Shown here in pieces: positions 15,664 to 24,575 of a stretch of DNA of 64,000 nucleotides. Location: NCBI RefSeq assembly GCF_014648655.1, contig NZ_BMRN01000012.1, positions 1 to 64,000 on the forward strand, in the 5' to 3' direction. Every line of letters starts with the position of its first letter. Positions within the stretch are counted from its first letter, which is position 1. A program made the position numbers and the translations under genes. The notes under the pieces were generated by a model, which was not told the DNA's origin, did no database searches, and was given only the letters and a program-made list of their open reading frames with translations. The stretch comes from Streptomyces atratus. GTDB taxonomy: Bacteria; Actinomycetota; Actinomycetes; Streptomycetales; Streptomycetaceae.

Positions 15664-16413
15664 TCAGCCCCTGGAGCCCGTACTCGTGTCCGGGCCCGCG
15701 GCCAGTCGCTTCAGCAGTGCGGGAAGCGCCGTGCCGATGGGCTCGCGGATCGTCTCGTCGGCCAGTTCGTCGTACGGCGTGGGGTCCGCGTTCACCACGA
15801 TCAGCCGCGCCCCGTTGTCCACCGCGATCCCGGCCAGCGAGGCGGCGGGCTGCACCTGCAGCGTCGTACCGACCGCGATGAACACCTCGCAGGCCTTGGC
15901 GATCGACATCGCCTCGCCCAGCACCACCGGATCGAGCCGCTCGCCGAACATGATCGTCGCCGATTTCAGGATGCCGCCGCAGACGGTGCACGGCGGGTCG
16001 GCCTCGCCCGCCTCCACCCGGGCCAGCGCCTCGGCCATCGGGGAGCGGGCATGGCAGCGGGTGCAGACCGTCTCGCGCGCTGTCCCGTGCAGTTCGAGTA
16101 CCTTGCGGGCGGTCAGACCGGCGAGCTGATGCAGACCGTCGACGTTCTGAGTGATCACCCGCACCGCGGTGCCGGACCGCTCCAGCTCCGCAACCGCCCG
16201 GTGGGCCGCGTTCGGCTCCGCGCCCCAGGTCGCGCTGGTGCGGCGCATCTGCCAGGAGCGGCGGCGGATCTCCGGATCGGCCATGTAGAAGTCGTACGTG
16301 ACAAGCTTCTCGGCCTCCGGATCCTTGCGCCAAAGCCCATTGGGCCCGCGGTAGTCGGGGATGCCGGAGTCCGTGGAGATACCGGCGCCGCTGAGGATCG
16401 CGACGAGAGTCAT
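15664..16413 (-). CDS. cobB: SIR2 family NAD-dependent protein deacylase
   Basis: A 249-residue class III sirtuin. The Rossmann NAD loop is GAGISTDSGIPDYRGPNGLW, the catalytic histidine lies in VLELHG, and the QNVDGLHQLAG motif and a Zn finger CTRC...CTVCGG are all present. VGTTLQVQPAASL and VVNADPTPYDELAD complete the NAD pocket. The ATG at 16413 starts right before the first strand; an in-frame ATG at 16455 would add 14 residues. In Streptomyces such enzymes deacetylate acyl-CoA synthetases. No acetyltransferase partner is adjacent. Confidence 0.92.
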   Translation of the reverse strand: MTLVAILSGAGISTDSGIPDYRGPNGLWRKDPEAEKLVTYDFYMADPEIRRRSWQMRRTSATWGAEPNAAHRAVAELERSGTAVRVITQNVDGLHQLAGLTARKVLELHGTARETVCTRCHARSPMAEALARVEAGEADPPCTVCGGILKSATIMFGERLDPVVLGEAMSIAKACEVFIAVGTTLQVQPAASLAGIAVDNGARLIVVNADPTPYDELADETIREPIGTALPALLKRLAAGPDTSTGSRG

Positions 16414-16641
16414 GGCACGAGCGTACGCATCGCCGGCCGTCTCCCGCGAGGTCATTTCACCCGGTGCTGTGGTCCCGGCCCATGGCCGAGGCCACCGCAG
16501 GTCCCGATGCGGAACTCGTGGTGGAAGTGACGGTGCTCGCGCAGGACGCCGTCGAACGCGTCGTGCGCGACCACGTCGCGCGCGGCTGCCGCACCGGAGC
16601 GCGGACCGCCGCGCGCGAGGAGTCGCTGCGCGAGGTGGACG

Positions 16642-17838
16642 TCAGGCCGCAGGACCAACAGGGCTGAACGGTGACGGGGTCCGGCCCGTCCAGGTGTTCA
16701 GCACGGCGCGGGCCGTCTGCTTGGTGACGCCGCCGTCCTGGACCGTGCCGCTCCGAGCGACATAGAACCGCCCGTCGTCGAGCGAGATCAGCCCGTACTG
16801 CCCGTACTGCCCCGGCACCGGCCACCCGTACGTGCCGGTTGCTGCATCGTGCGCCCCATCGCGCAACAGGGGGAGCAGCAGACCGCGCTCCGGCCTCTGC
16901 TGACCGAGGACGGGGCCGCGTACCGGCTTCCTCGCACCGTCCAGCGCGAAGACCGAGTAGTTGGGGAAGCCAGGCTTGGTGCCCTTGTAGACGGCCATCA
17001 GCCAGTTGCCGCTGTAGCCGTCGTACTCCAGGTTCTGCACGCCGTACGTGGTGTTTCCGGTGTACGCGAAGAACTTTCCGTCGACGTGTGCGGGGCCGCT
17101 GGTGTGCGGGGCGGACTCGGTCAGCGGGCGCTCGTACTTCTTCCACCGTGTGACGTCGTACTGGAGCAGCACCTGGTGGTCGTTGTCCGTGCGGCCCGTG
17201 TTGGCGTACACGCCGTACGCGACCGTCAGCTTCTGCTCACCGCGCTTGCCGCGCCGGTCGCCGAACGCCGGGCCGAACGCGACGCCGTCGATGCCGCTGC
17301 AGCCGTAGCGGTGATCGGGCGTATTGGCCGTGTCGCCGTCGAAGACGCCGTCGCCGTTCATATCGGCGGTGAAGTCCTTCACCACCTCCCTGAGATAGAC
17401 GGTCGACACGACACCCGTGGACTGGGCGTCCATGCCCATCCGGGTGATGCGGTCGACGTCGAGGATCGCGATGTAGAAGGACTTCGCCTCCTTGTATTCC
17501 AGCGAGCCGTAGACCCTGCCGTCCTTCTCGTTGAAGTCCAGATCGCCGAGATGGCCGGTGAATCCGGTGACTGAGCCGACCGGGTTGCCCTTGAGGTCGG
17601 TCTTGACCAGCAGATTGGTCATCGAGAAGTACATGAAGCCCTTGCGGCGGTCGATGGCCATGCCCTGGACATGTCCCGACTGCCACGCGCCGCCGTCGAC
17701 CGACAGCGGCACCTTGTGGTGTGCGGCCGGGGCCGGCTCCGCGGTCGCGGTCGACGCCGTGGCGACAACCGCCGTACAGGCGAACGCTGCGACGATCGTG
17801 GCCAGCAGCCTGCCGAGGTGTCCCGTGTGCGTACGCAT
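16642..17838 (-). CDS. Secreted beta-propeller-like protein of unknown function
   Basis: A 398-residue protein with a clear Sec signal peptide (RLLATIVAAFACTAVVATASTATA, cleavage near residue 33) and a GGAGGG ribosome-binding site. The mature part is rich in short beta blocks such as GMAIDRRKGFMYFSMTNLLVKTDLKG and HLGDLDFNEKDGRVYGSLEYKEAKSFYIAILD, suggesting a six- or seven-bladed propeller. A Ca-binding-like loop DMNGDGVFDGD lies near residue 165. I do not recognise a characterised homolog. It is probably an extracellular protein. Confidence 0.8.
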   Translation of the reverse strand: MRTHTGHLGRLLATIVAAFACTAVVATASTATAEPAPAAHHKVPLSVDGGAWQSGHVQGMAIDRRKGFMYFSMTNLLVKTDLKGNPVGSVTGFTGHLGDLDFNEKDGRVYGSLEYKEAKSFYIAILDVDRITRMGMDAQSTGVVSTVYLREVVKDFTADMNGDGVFDGDTANTPDHRYGCSGIDGVAFGPAFGDRRGKRGEQKLTVAYGVYANTGRTDNDHQVLLQYDVTRWKKYERPLTESAPHTSGPAHVDGKFFAYTGNTTYGVQNLEYDGYSGNWLMAVYKGTKPGFPNYSVFALDGARKPVRGPVLGQQRPERGLLLPLLRDGAHDAATGTYGWPVPGQYGQYGLISLDDGRFYVARSGTVQDGGVTKQTARAVLNTWTGRTPSPFSPVGPAA

Positions 17839-18030
17839 GATCCCTCCGCTGTCGTGGAGTTCGGATGATGCCGGTCGAGCGTGCACTGCGGACAAATGAC
17901 ACATGAACTCGGGTGTCCGGCAGCTGCCGACCGGCCTATCAGCTGACGGCCTGTCAAGACAACGGGACACAGCGGGAATACGGGCCATACGCGACGGGTG
18001 GTGGGTGCCGGGTGCGAGCGGGCGCGTACG

Positions 18031-18525
18031 TCAGCCGGCCACCGGGCGGCCGTCCTCCAGTTCCACTGCGCCGCTGCTGGAATCGAGCACATCCAGTGCC
18101 GCCCTCAGGCGCAGCGCGAGACCGCCGTGCAGATAGCGGTCGAGATCGTCGCGCTCGACCAGTTCCCAGGACAGGAGTTCCTCCTCCTGCAACCGGATCG
18201 CCTTCAACTCCGCCTCGTCCAGAACTCCGCCGTCGTACAGATACGCGGCGATCGGTGGCCGCTTCGGGCCGCGTGCCCAGTCGATCGCGAGCAGCCGTCC
18301 CGGCTCCAGATCGAGACCGATCTCCTCCGCTGTCTCGCGTCGCGCGGCCTGCCGAGGGCTCTCGCCCTCGTCCGACTCGACCGTTCCGCCGGGCAGCGCC
18401 CAGCCGTCCCGGTAGTTCGGCTCGACGAGCAGCACTCGCCCGCGGACGTCCCGGAACACGGTGGCCGCGGCAGCGAGAACCCGGGGGAGTCCCGCGATGT
18501 AGGTGGCGTAATCAGTGGTGGTCAC
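18031..18525 (-). CDS. NUDIX hydrolase
   Basis: A 164-residue protein with a complete NUDIX box, GGTVESDEGESPRQAARRETAEEIGL (residues about 46-71, GX5EX7REUXEEXGU), which hydrolyses a nucleoside diphosphate linked to X. The GTG start at 18525 is preceded by few alternatives. It is divergent from the glycerate kinase gene. The substrate cannot be told from sequence. Confidence 0.88.
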   Translation of the reverse strand: MTTTDYATYIAGLPRVLAAAATVFRDVRGRVLLVEPNYRDGWALPGGTVESDEGESPRQAARRETAEEIGLDLEPGRLLAIDWARGPKRPPIAAYLYDGGVLDEAELKAIRLQEEELLSWELVERDDLDRYLHGGLALRLRAALDVLDSSSGAVELEDGRPVAG

Positions 18526-18639
18526 ACGGGCAGCGTAGTAGGGGCGGATCCGGTGCGAGGACGGCTCTGGGCAGCAGGTATCCGCTGCGGATAGGGTCAG
18601 GGGCGGCGCGACTGCCTGTTCGAAAGCAAGGGATTCAAG

Positions 18640-19773
18640 GTGGCGGACGGAGCAGTGATGGAGACCGCACGCGTGCTCGTCGCGGCGGACAAGTTCAAGG
18701 GCTCGCTCACGGCCGTACAGGTCGCGGAGCGGGTGACGGCCGGGCTGCGGCGCGTCGTCCCCGGGGTGCAGGTCGAGACCCTGCCCGTGGCGGACGGCGG
18801 CGACGGCACGGTGGCGGCGGCGGTGGCCGCCGGGTTCGAGCGCCGCGAGGTGCGGGTGACGGGGCCGCTCGGGGAACCGGTGACCGCGGCGTACGCGTTG
18901 CACGACACCACGGCGGTGGTGGAGATGGCCGAGGCCTCGGGCCTCCAGCACCTCCCCGCAGGGGTGTTCGCCCCGCTCACGGCCACGACGTACGGCTCCG
19001 GCGAGCTGCTGGCCGCGGCGCTCGACGCGGGTGCCCGGACCATCGTGTTCGGCGTCGGCGGAAGCGCGACCACGGACGGCGGCGCGGGCATGCTGGCCGC
19101 GCTCGGAGCCCGTTTCCTGGACGCGGACGGCAAGCCCGTCGGCCCCGGTGGCGGCGGCCTCGCCGACCTGGCCGAGGCGGACCTGTCCGGCCTCGACCCG
19201 CGAATGGCCGATGTGGACCTGATTCTCGCCAGCGACGTGGACAACCCGCTGACGGGCCCGAAGGGCGCGCCCGAGGTCTACGGCCGGCAGAAGGGCGCGA
19301 CCGAGGACGACATCGCGACCCTCGACGCCGCGCTCGCCCACTACGCGTCCGTCCTGGGCCCGGACCACGCCGGGCTGCCCGGAGCAGGCGCCGCGGGCGG
19401 CATCGGCTACGGGGCGCTGGTCGCTCTCGGCGCCCGGTTCCGCCCCGGCATCGAGGTCATGCTCGACGTCCTCGGCTTCGCCCCCGCGCTGGCGCGCGCC
19501 ACGCTGGTGATCACCGGGGAGGGTTCGCTCGACGAGCAGACCCTCCACGGCAAGGCCCCCGCAGGTGTGGCCGCTGCAGCCCGTGCCGCGGGCGTCGAGG
19601 TCGTGGCGGTCTGCGGCCGCCTCGCCCTGCGGCCGGAGGCCCTGGCCGGCGCGGGCATCAGCCGCGCGTACGCCCTCACGGACCTGGAACCGGACCCCGC
19701 GGTCTCCATGGCCCAGGCGGGATCACTACTGGAACGGGCGTCCGAGGCGATCGCGCGCGACTTCCTGCTGTAG
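18640..19773 (+). CDS. Glycerate kinase, type 1
   Basis: A 377-residue member of the GlxK/GarK family, which phosphorylates D-glycerate to 2- or 3-phosphoglycerate. Typical segments are VLVAADKFKGSLTAVQVAERV at the start, PVADGGDGTVAA near residue 49, FGVGGSATTDGGAGMLAALGARF, and GEGSLDEQTLHGKAPAGVA near 293. The GTG at 18640 follows a weak AAGGG; a downstream ATG at 18658 is possible. A strong terminator follows. No glyoxylate-assimilation genes are adjacent. Confidence 0.9.
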   Translation: MADGAVMETARVLVAADKFKGSLTAVQVAERVTAGLRRVVPGVQVETLPVADGGDGTVAAAVAAGFERREVRVTGPLGEPVTAAYALHDTTAVVEMAEASGLQHLPAGVFAPLTATTYGSGELLAAALDAGARTIVFGVGGSATTDGGAGMLAALGARFLDADGKPVGPGGGGLADLAEADLSGLDPRMADVDLILASDVDNPLTGPKGAPEVYGRQKGATEDDIATLDAALAHYASVLGPDHAGLPGAGAAGGIGYGALVALGARFRPGIEVMLDVLGFAPALARATLVITGEGSLDEQTLHGKAPAGVAAAARAAGVEVVAVCGRLALRPEALAGAGISRAYALTDLEPDPAVSMAQAGSLLERASEAIARDFLL

Positions 19774-19780
19774 TCCGCCC

Positions 19781-19825
19781 CGGTTTCGGGAAGGGCGGGC
19801 AGGGGGCAGCCCCTTCCCGAAACCG
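19781..19825. terminator. Long bidirectional hairpin after glycerate kinase
   Basis: CGGTTTCGGGAAGGG (19781-19795) pairs with CCCTTCCCGAAACCG (19811-19825). It sits between convergent genes. Confidence 0.85.
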
Positions 19826-19847
19826 CACCCCCACCTCACCCTCCGCG

Positions 19848-20342
19848 TCACCCCACAGAGGGCGCCGCCCCCTGACCGTCGGTCGTGTCCGCGTCGGGAC
19901 GGTCCTCGCCGGCGAGCAGCTCCGCCAGACACCGCAGCTCCACCGGCAGATCACGACGCCACGCCATCGTCACGAACGGGGCAAGGATGATCATGCCGCC
20001 GTCCAGATGGGGCTTGACCGAAACGGTGACCATCGTTCCCTTCCGGCTCGGACTCAGCCGGAACTCGAGCTCCGGGGAGTGGCGGCCCAGCGGGGTCCAC
20101 ATACGCGCACCGCGGAAGGCCAGGTACTCGACAGGTGTACTCGCGGTGCACGTGAGGCGATGCATCCGGCGCCTGCCCGGGAACTTGCAGGTGTACTCGT
20201 CGCCGAGTTCCGTGCTGATCGGGCCCTCGATCACCTGATCTATGCTCGATGACCACACGGCCAGATTCCGCGGATCCCGGAGAAACGAGAAGATCTCGTC
20301 GGCGGGGCGGGACACATGGACGTTCGCAGACACATGGGGCAT
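19848..20342 (-). CDS. SRPBCC (START/polyketide-cyclase-like) family protein
   Basis: A 164-residue protein starting MPHVSANVHVSRPADEIFSFLRDPRNLAVWSSSIDQV, typical of the polyketide_cyc2/SRPBCC ligand-binding fold with a deep hydrophobic cavity. GAGGTGGAG precedes the ATG at 20342. The ligand and function are unknown. It lies after the MASE1 and PP2C genes on the same strand but 129 bases away, so it need not be co-transcribed. Confidence 0.78.
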   Translation of the reverse strand: MPHVSANVHVSRPADEIFSFLRDPRNLAVWSSSIDQVIEGPISTELGDEYTCKFPGRRRMHRLTCTASTPVEYLAFRGARMWTPLGRHSPELEFRLSPSRKGTMVTVSVKPHLDGGMIILAPFVTMAWRRDLPVELRCLAELLAGEDRPDADTTDGQGAAPSVG

Positions 20343-20470
20343 GGCTCCACCTCTTATGGCGCCCGTCTGCCGAGTCTCGGCGTCCGGTCGCCCTCGTTGC
20401 GGTGCCGTACGCCCATCAGCATGCTGCGGATCCCGGGTCTGCGCACTCCTCGTACGGCCGATGGAGTGAT

Positions 20471-21427
20471 TCAGATGCCCTGTTGCGACACCTTCTCGGC
20501 GAGTTGCGCACAGAGTCGCTTGATCTCCTGGTAGGTGCGATTCCGTTCGGTGATGACCGCCGCGAGGAGCAGAGCTGTGAGTGAGGTGGCTCCGTTGAAT
20601 GCCTGGAGCGTGATCATGTTGGTGAGGAGACCGTGGTGGGCAAAGGGGCCTGTCATCCGTCCGGCGGCGAGGATCGTGAAGACGGACACGCCCAGTGCGC
20701 AGCACGCGGCGCCGGCCCGCTCGAAGCGGAAGGCGGCCCAGATCAGGAACGGGAACACGAGGAAGAGCAGGGAAGCGTTGGGGGTGTCGGTCGCCAGGAT
20801 GGTGACGGTCACCGTGCACGCCACGAGCGCGGTGGCCTCGGCCCACCTGGGCAGGCCGACGCCGTGCGGCCATCGGACCCTTCGGACGACGAGCAGGAAC
20901 GGCGTGACGACCATGACGCCCATGGCGTCGCCCGTCCACCAGACCGACCAGGTAGGCCAGAAGCCACCGGCCGGGAGCGCCCCTGACAGGTCCAGGATGC
21001 CGGTGCCCACGGTCGCGCTGATCAGCATGCCGCCCAGTGCACCGAGGAAGACCAGCGCCAGCGCGTCCCGCAGGCGGTCGAGGTCGTTGTGGAAGCCGGC
21101 ACGGCGCAGCATCAGGTAGGAGCAGATCGGGGCGAGGGTGTTTCCGGCCGCGATGAACAGGACGGGCACGACGGAAGGCCCGATGAAAATGTTGACGACG
21201 AGGGCGCCGAGCGCGATTCCCGGCCAGATCCGCGTACCGAACACGAGCAGCGCCGCGACCGCGATGCCGGTCGGGGGCCACAGCGGTGTGACCTGGCCGC
21301 GCACCAGCTGCTGGAGCAGCCCCAGACGGGCCGTCGCGAAGTAGCAGACGGCCACCGCCAGGAACGTCAGGACCGTGACCGTGTGCTGCCGGAGCTGTGC
21401 GCTGTCCACCACCACAGCATCAGACAC
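20471..21427 (-). CDS. MASE1 membrane-sensor protein without output domain
   Basis: About 318 residues, almost all membrane-embedded: eight or so helices including the MASE1 signature LGLLQQLVRGQVTPLWPPTGIAVAALLVFG near the start and a GFWPTWSVWWTGDAMGVMVVTPFLL segment. MASE1 is normally the input module of GGDEF cyclases, histidine kinases or SpoIIE phosphatases. Here the frame ends with a short cytoplasmic tail (ERNRTYQEIKRLCAQLAEKVSQQGI) and no effector. The neighbouring upstream gene encodes a separate SpoIIE-type phosphatase. The start is uncertain: GTG 21427 lacks a good ribosome-binding site. Confidence 0.75.
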   Translation of the reverse strand: MSDAVVVDSAQLRQHTVTVLTFLAVAVCYFATARLGLLQQLVRGQVTPLWPPTGIAVAALLVFGTRIWPGIALGALVVNIFIGPSVVPVLFIAAGNTLAPICSYLMLRRAGFHNDLDRLRDALALVFLGALGGMLISATVGTGILDLSGALPAGGFWPTWSVWWTGDAMGVMVVTPFLLVVRRVRWPHGVGLPRWAEATALVACTVTVTILATDTPNASLLFLVFPFLIWAAFRFERAGAACCALGVSVFTILAAGRMTGPFAHHGLLTNMITLQAFNGATSLTALLLAAVITERNRTYQEIKRLCAQLAEKVSQQGI

Positions 21428-21548
21428 CACGTCGAGGCGGCCCGGCCGGTCAGGCACGCCGACGCCACACCGATGAAGCGGACGAATGAGGTAGGTCCCT
21501 GCCGGGCAGCCCGGGCTGCCGCCGTGGCCGACGAACGAGGACGTCCCG

Positions 21549-22376
21549 CTAGCCGCCGCCCGGCACACCGTCGTAGCGGACGACGAGGACAGCGGCGTCG
21601 TCCTCATGACCGGTCAGGTCCGCCACCTCGATCACTCGCGAGGCCAGCTCGCCGGGATCGGCCCCGTCCGCCGTACCGACCAGTGCGGACACCGCAGCCA
21701 GTCCCTCGTCCATGGGGTAGGCCGGTCCTTCCACGACCCCGTCGGTCACCATGACCAGATACCCGGGCTGCTTCAGCCGCCGACGGGTCACGGGGTACTG
21801 CTGGCCGGGGAGTATCCCCAGGGGCACCCCGCCGGCGTCCAGGGAGATGCCCGAGCCGCCGCCGTCTTTGCCCCAGACGACCGGGACATGCCCGGCCCGG
21901 GCGACGCAGAACTCACCGCTCTGCGGGACGATGCTCAGCAGGCAACAGGTCGTGAACAGGTCACCGCCCAGTGAGATCAGCAGATCGTTGGCGCAGGCCA
22001 GCACCCTTCCCGGGTCGACCGTGACGCTGGCGAGTGCCCTGAGACTGGCACGGGCCTCACCCATGAAGGCGGCGGCCTCCACCCCGTGACCCTGCACATC
22101 ACCGATGGCGATCCCCGCCACTCCGTCCCTCATCGAGAACGCGTCGTAGAAGTCACCGCCGACAGCCAGACCGTTCTGCGAGGGCGAGTACCGGGCCGCG
22201 ATCCGGATGCCCGGAAAGTCCGGAAGTTCGGCTGGGAGCATGTGCCGCTGCAGCGCCATGCCCAGCTCCGCCCGGGCTCGCTGCAGCCTGATGTTCTCCA
22301 ACGCCTGATCGACCAGACGCCCAAGGGTGATCAGGAGCTCCTGGGTGCTGTCCGGTGCGCTGCGGTGTCGGTGCAT
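21549..22376 (-). CDS. PP2C/SpoIIE family serine phosphatase
   Basis: A 275-residue phosphatase of the SpoIIE/RsbU group. A short N-terminal helix (QELLITLGRLVDQALENIRLQRARAELGMALQRHMLP) leads into the catalytic domain with metal ligands in VGGDFYDAF and GDVQGHGVEAAAFM, and later MVTDGVVEGPAYPMDEG and HEDDAAVLVVRYDG. Such enzymes dephosphorylate anti-anti-sigma factors or control secondary metabolism in Streptomyces. There is no GAF or PAS domain of its own. It lies 121 bases upstream of the MASE1 gene in the same direction, suggesting a split sensor-phosphatase pair. Confidence 0.88.
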   Translation of the reverse strand: MHRHRSAPDSTQELLITLGRLVDQALENIRLQRARAELGMALQRHMLPAELPDFPGIRIAARYSPSQNGLAVGGDFYDAFSMRDGVAGIAIGDVQGHGVEAAAFMGEARASLRALASVTVDPGRVLACANDLLISLGGDLFTTCCLLSIVPQSGEFCVARAGHVPVVWGKDGGGSGISLDAGGVPLGILPGQQYPVTRRRLKQPGYLVMVTDGVVEGPAYPMDEGLAAVSALVGTADGADPGELASRVIEVADLTGHEDDAAVLVVRYDGVPGGG

Positions 22377-22510
22377 GACGTCCCTGGGCGTGGTTGGTGC
22401 GCCCCTGTTGAAACCTTAGCCCTCCTGCCGATACATGCAGGAGCGCACGGGCGAACACAGTCGAAGCGCCACGGCGGTCCGGACTCGGGGCTGTGGCCGT
22501 TTTCTCGCAC

Positions 22511-23593
22511 ATGGACAACTGGCCGGTTGCCTCTGCGACTTTGCCGCCGCACGCTGGATGGGTGGATGTCTCCGCGTCCGTCCCGGCTGAGCAGAGCGGC
22601 TGGGCCGTCCGGACACCCGGTCCGATCGGCACCGGGCCCTTGGCGCGCGTGCACCGCACGATGCCTGCCCCCGGTCCCGGGGAGCTTCTGCTGAACGTGG
22701 AAGCGTGCGGCGTCTGCCGCACCGATCTCCATCTGGCCGAGGGCGACCTCCTGCCGCGCCGTCCCTCCACGGTCCCCGGTCATGAGATCGTCGGCCGGGT
22801 GGCGGCCGTAGGCGACGGGACCGGCCTCTTCCGTGTCGGCGACCGGGCGGGTGGAGCGTGGCTGCGCGGAACGTGCGGGAGCTGCCGGTACTGCCTGGGC
22901 GGCCGGGAGAACCTCTGCCCGCGGTCCACCTATACGGGGTGGGACGCGGACGGCGGCTTCGCCGACACGGCGCTGGTTCCGGAGGCGTTCGCCTACCGGC
23001 TGCCGGAAGACCAGGACGCCGTCCGGCTCGCACCACTCCTCTGCGCGGGAATCATCGGATACCGGTCGCTGAGGCGCAGCGCGCTGCCGCAGGGCGGGCG
23101 GCTGGGAATCTACGGCTTCGGCGCGTCGGCCCATCTGGCTGCGCAGGTGGCCATCGCCGAGGGCGCCACGGTTCATGTGCTGACCCGCTCGGCACAGGCA
23201 CGCGCGCTCGCTCTGGACCTCGGCGCCGCGTCGGCGGGCGGTGCCTATGACAGTCCACCGGAGCCCCTGGACTCGGCGATCCTGTTCGCACCCGTGGGCG
23301 ACCTGGTGCCGGTGGCGATGGAGGCACTGGACAGGTCCGGCACGCTCGCCATCGCCGGAATCCATCTGTCGGACATTCCCGTGCTGAACTACCAGCGCCA
23401 TCTGTTCCAGGAACGCAATCTGGGCAGCGTCACCTCCAACACCCGCGAGGACGGCCGCGATTTCCTCGCTCTGGCCGGGCGCGTGGGCATCCGGGTCACG
23501 GTGAGCACCTACCCGCTCAGCAAGGCCGACCGGGCACTGGCCGATCTGGCGGCCGACCGGGTGAACGGGGCCGCCGTGCTCGTACCCGGCTGA
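22511..23593 (+). CDS. Zinc-dependent alcohol dehydrogenase family protein
   Basis: About 360 residues of the MDR superfamily. The catalytic zinc ligands lie in EACGVCRTDLH and VPGHEIVGRV, and the structural-zinc lobe is CGSCRYCLGGRENLC. The nucleotide loop IYGFGASAHLAAQVA lies near residue 200. It resembles the AdhA-like branch that oxidises alcohols, though the substrate is open. The start is uncertain: ATG 22511 has no clear ribosome-binding site, and GTG 22562 is an in-frame alternative closer to the conserved core. It is divergent from the PP2C gene. Confidence 0.82.
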   Translation: MDNWPVASATLPPHAGWVDVSASVPAEQSGWAVRTPGPIGTGPLARVHRTMPAPGPGELLLNVEACGVCRTDLHLAEGDLLPRRPSTVPGHEIVGRVAAVGDGTGLFRVGDRAGGAWLRGTCGSCRYCLGGRENLCPRSTYTGWDADGGFADTALVPEAFAYRLPEDQDAVRLAPLLCAGIIGYRSLRRSALPQGGRLGIYGFGASAHLAAQVAIAEGATVHVLTRSAQARALALDLGAASAGGAYDSPPEPLDSAILFAPVGDLVPVAMEALDRSGTLAIAGIHLSDIPVLNYQRHLFQERNLGSVTSNTREDGRDFLALAGRVGIRVTVSTYPLSKADRALADLAADRVNGAAVLVPG

Positions 23594-23664
23594 GGGCCGG
23601 GCGGTGCGCAGCGGGCGCCGGCACCGGGACACGTGCGTCAGCGAGTCCGCTCACCGGCACACGC

Positions 23665-23702
23665 AGAGGGCCCCGGGTGCTGGGGAGCACCCGGGGCCCT
23701 CT
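23665..23702. terminator. Perfect hairpin between convergent dehydrogenase and pssA
   Basis: AGAGGGCCCCGGGTGC (23665-23680) pairs perfectly with GCACCCGGGGCCCTCT (23687-23702) across a 6-base loop. It is bidirectional. Confidence 0.92.
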
Positions 23703-23720
23703 TGCATATCTGCTGTACCG

Positions 23721-24575
23721 CTACGGCAGCTGTGCCGCCCGTGCCTCACGCCGGTTGTCGCGGAAGGTGTTCACCCGCCGTGCCGTCGCGAAGAGCGGGA
23801 TGACCGCTCCCAGGACCACCTGCAGCGCACAGCCGGTCTGGAGAAGCAGCTGACCGCCGGGGGCGTCGAACGCCCACGCGGCGAGGAGCCCCATCGCGGC
23901 CACGATCCAGCTGAGCATCGCCACCGCGAGGACGCCCCGCGGTTTCGGGTACTCGACCCGGCTGACCATCAGCCACGCCACTCCGACGATCGCGAGCAGC
24001 GTCAGTGGGAAGGGCAGTTCCAGCAGCACGATCGAGACGACCGTGAGCGCTCCGAAGGGGCTCGGCATGCCCTGGAACATGCCGTCCTTCATGGTCACGC
24101 AGGAGAATCTGGCGAGTCTGAGTACCACAGCCAGCAGCACCACGATCGCCGCCAGCGCCGAAACCCGCTGGTGTGCGTCGTCCGCGACCATGCCGTACAC
24201 GAGGACGAAGTACGCCGGGGCGAGTCCGAAGCTGATCAGGTCCGAGAGGTTGTCCAGCTCGGCACCCATCGGCGAGGAGCGCAGCTTGCGTGCCACGAGC
24301 CCGTCGAAGAGGTCGAAGACCGCGGCGAGGAGCATCAGGATCACGGCGGTGGCCGCGGAGTGCCGGGCCATGCCGCTCTCGTCGCTGCCCGTGAGGTGCG
24401 GGATGAGGATTCCCGTGGTGGTGAAGTACACCGCCATGAAACCGCACGTGGCGTTACCGAGAGTAAGGGTGTCCGCTATCGACAGCCGCAGAGAGAGCGG
24501 CATGTCCTCGGCGTCGTCCTCGCACTCGCTCTCCGGCACCCAGCCGGCCTGTGTGTCGGGATCAATCACGGTCAA
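23721..24575 (-). CDS. pssA: CDP-diacylglycerol-serine O-phosphatidyltransferase
   Basis: A 284-residue membrane enzyme that makes phosphatidylserine from CDP-diacylglycerol and serine. The CDP-alcohol phosphotransferase motif is complete: DGLVARKLRSSPMGAELDNLSD (DGx2ARx8Gx3Dx3D). There are about eight helices. The start overlaps the psd 3' end: TTG 24575 or GTG 24569 are both possible, with GGGGGTG upstream favouring TTG. Partner of psd, the next step to phosphatidylethanolamine. The frame ends 19 bases before the shared terminator. Confidence 0.92.
   Translation of the reverse strand: MTVIDPDTQAGWVPESECEDDAEDMPLSLRLSIADTLTLGNATCGFMAVYFTTTGILIPHLTGSDESGMARHSAATAVILMLLAAVFDLFDGLVARKLRSSPMGAELDNLSDLISFGLAPAYFVLVYGMVADDAHQRVSALAAIVVLLAVVLRLARFSCVTMKDGMFQGMPSPFGALTVVSIVLLELPFPLTLLAIVGVAWLMVSRVEYPKPRGVLAVAMLSWIVAAMGLLAAWAFDAPGGQLLLQTGCALQVVLGAVIPLFATARRVNTFRDNRREARAAQLP

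Noticed and set aside
16464..16667. Short plus-strand frame between the sirtuin and the secreted-protein gene
   Set aside because: There is no ribosome-binding site and no family resemblance; it overlaps the 3' end of the secreted-protein gene. High GC gives many such frames.
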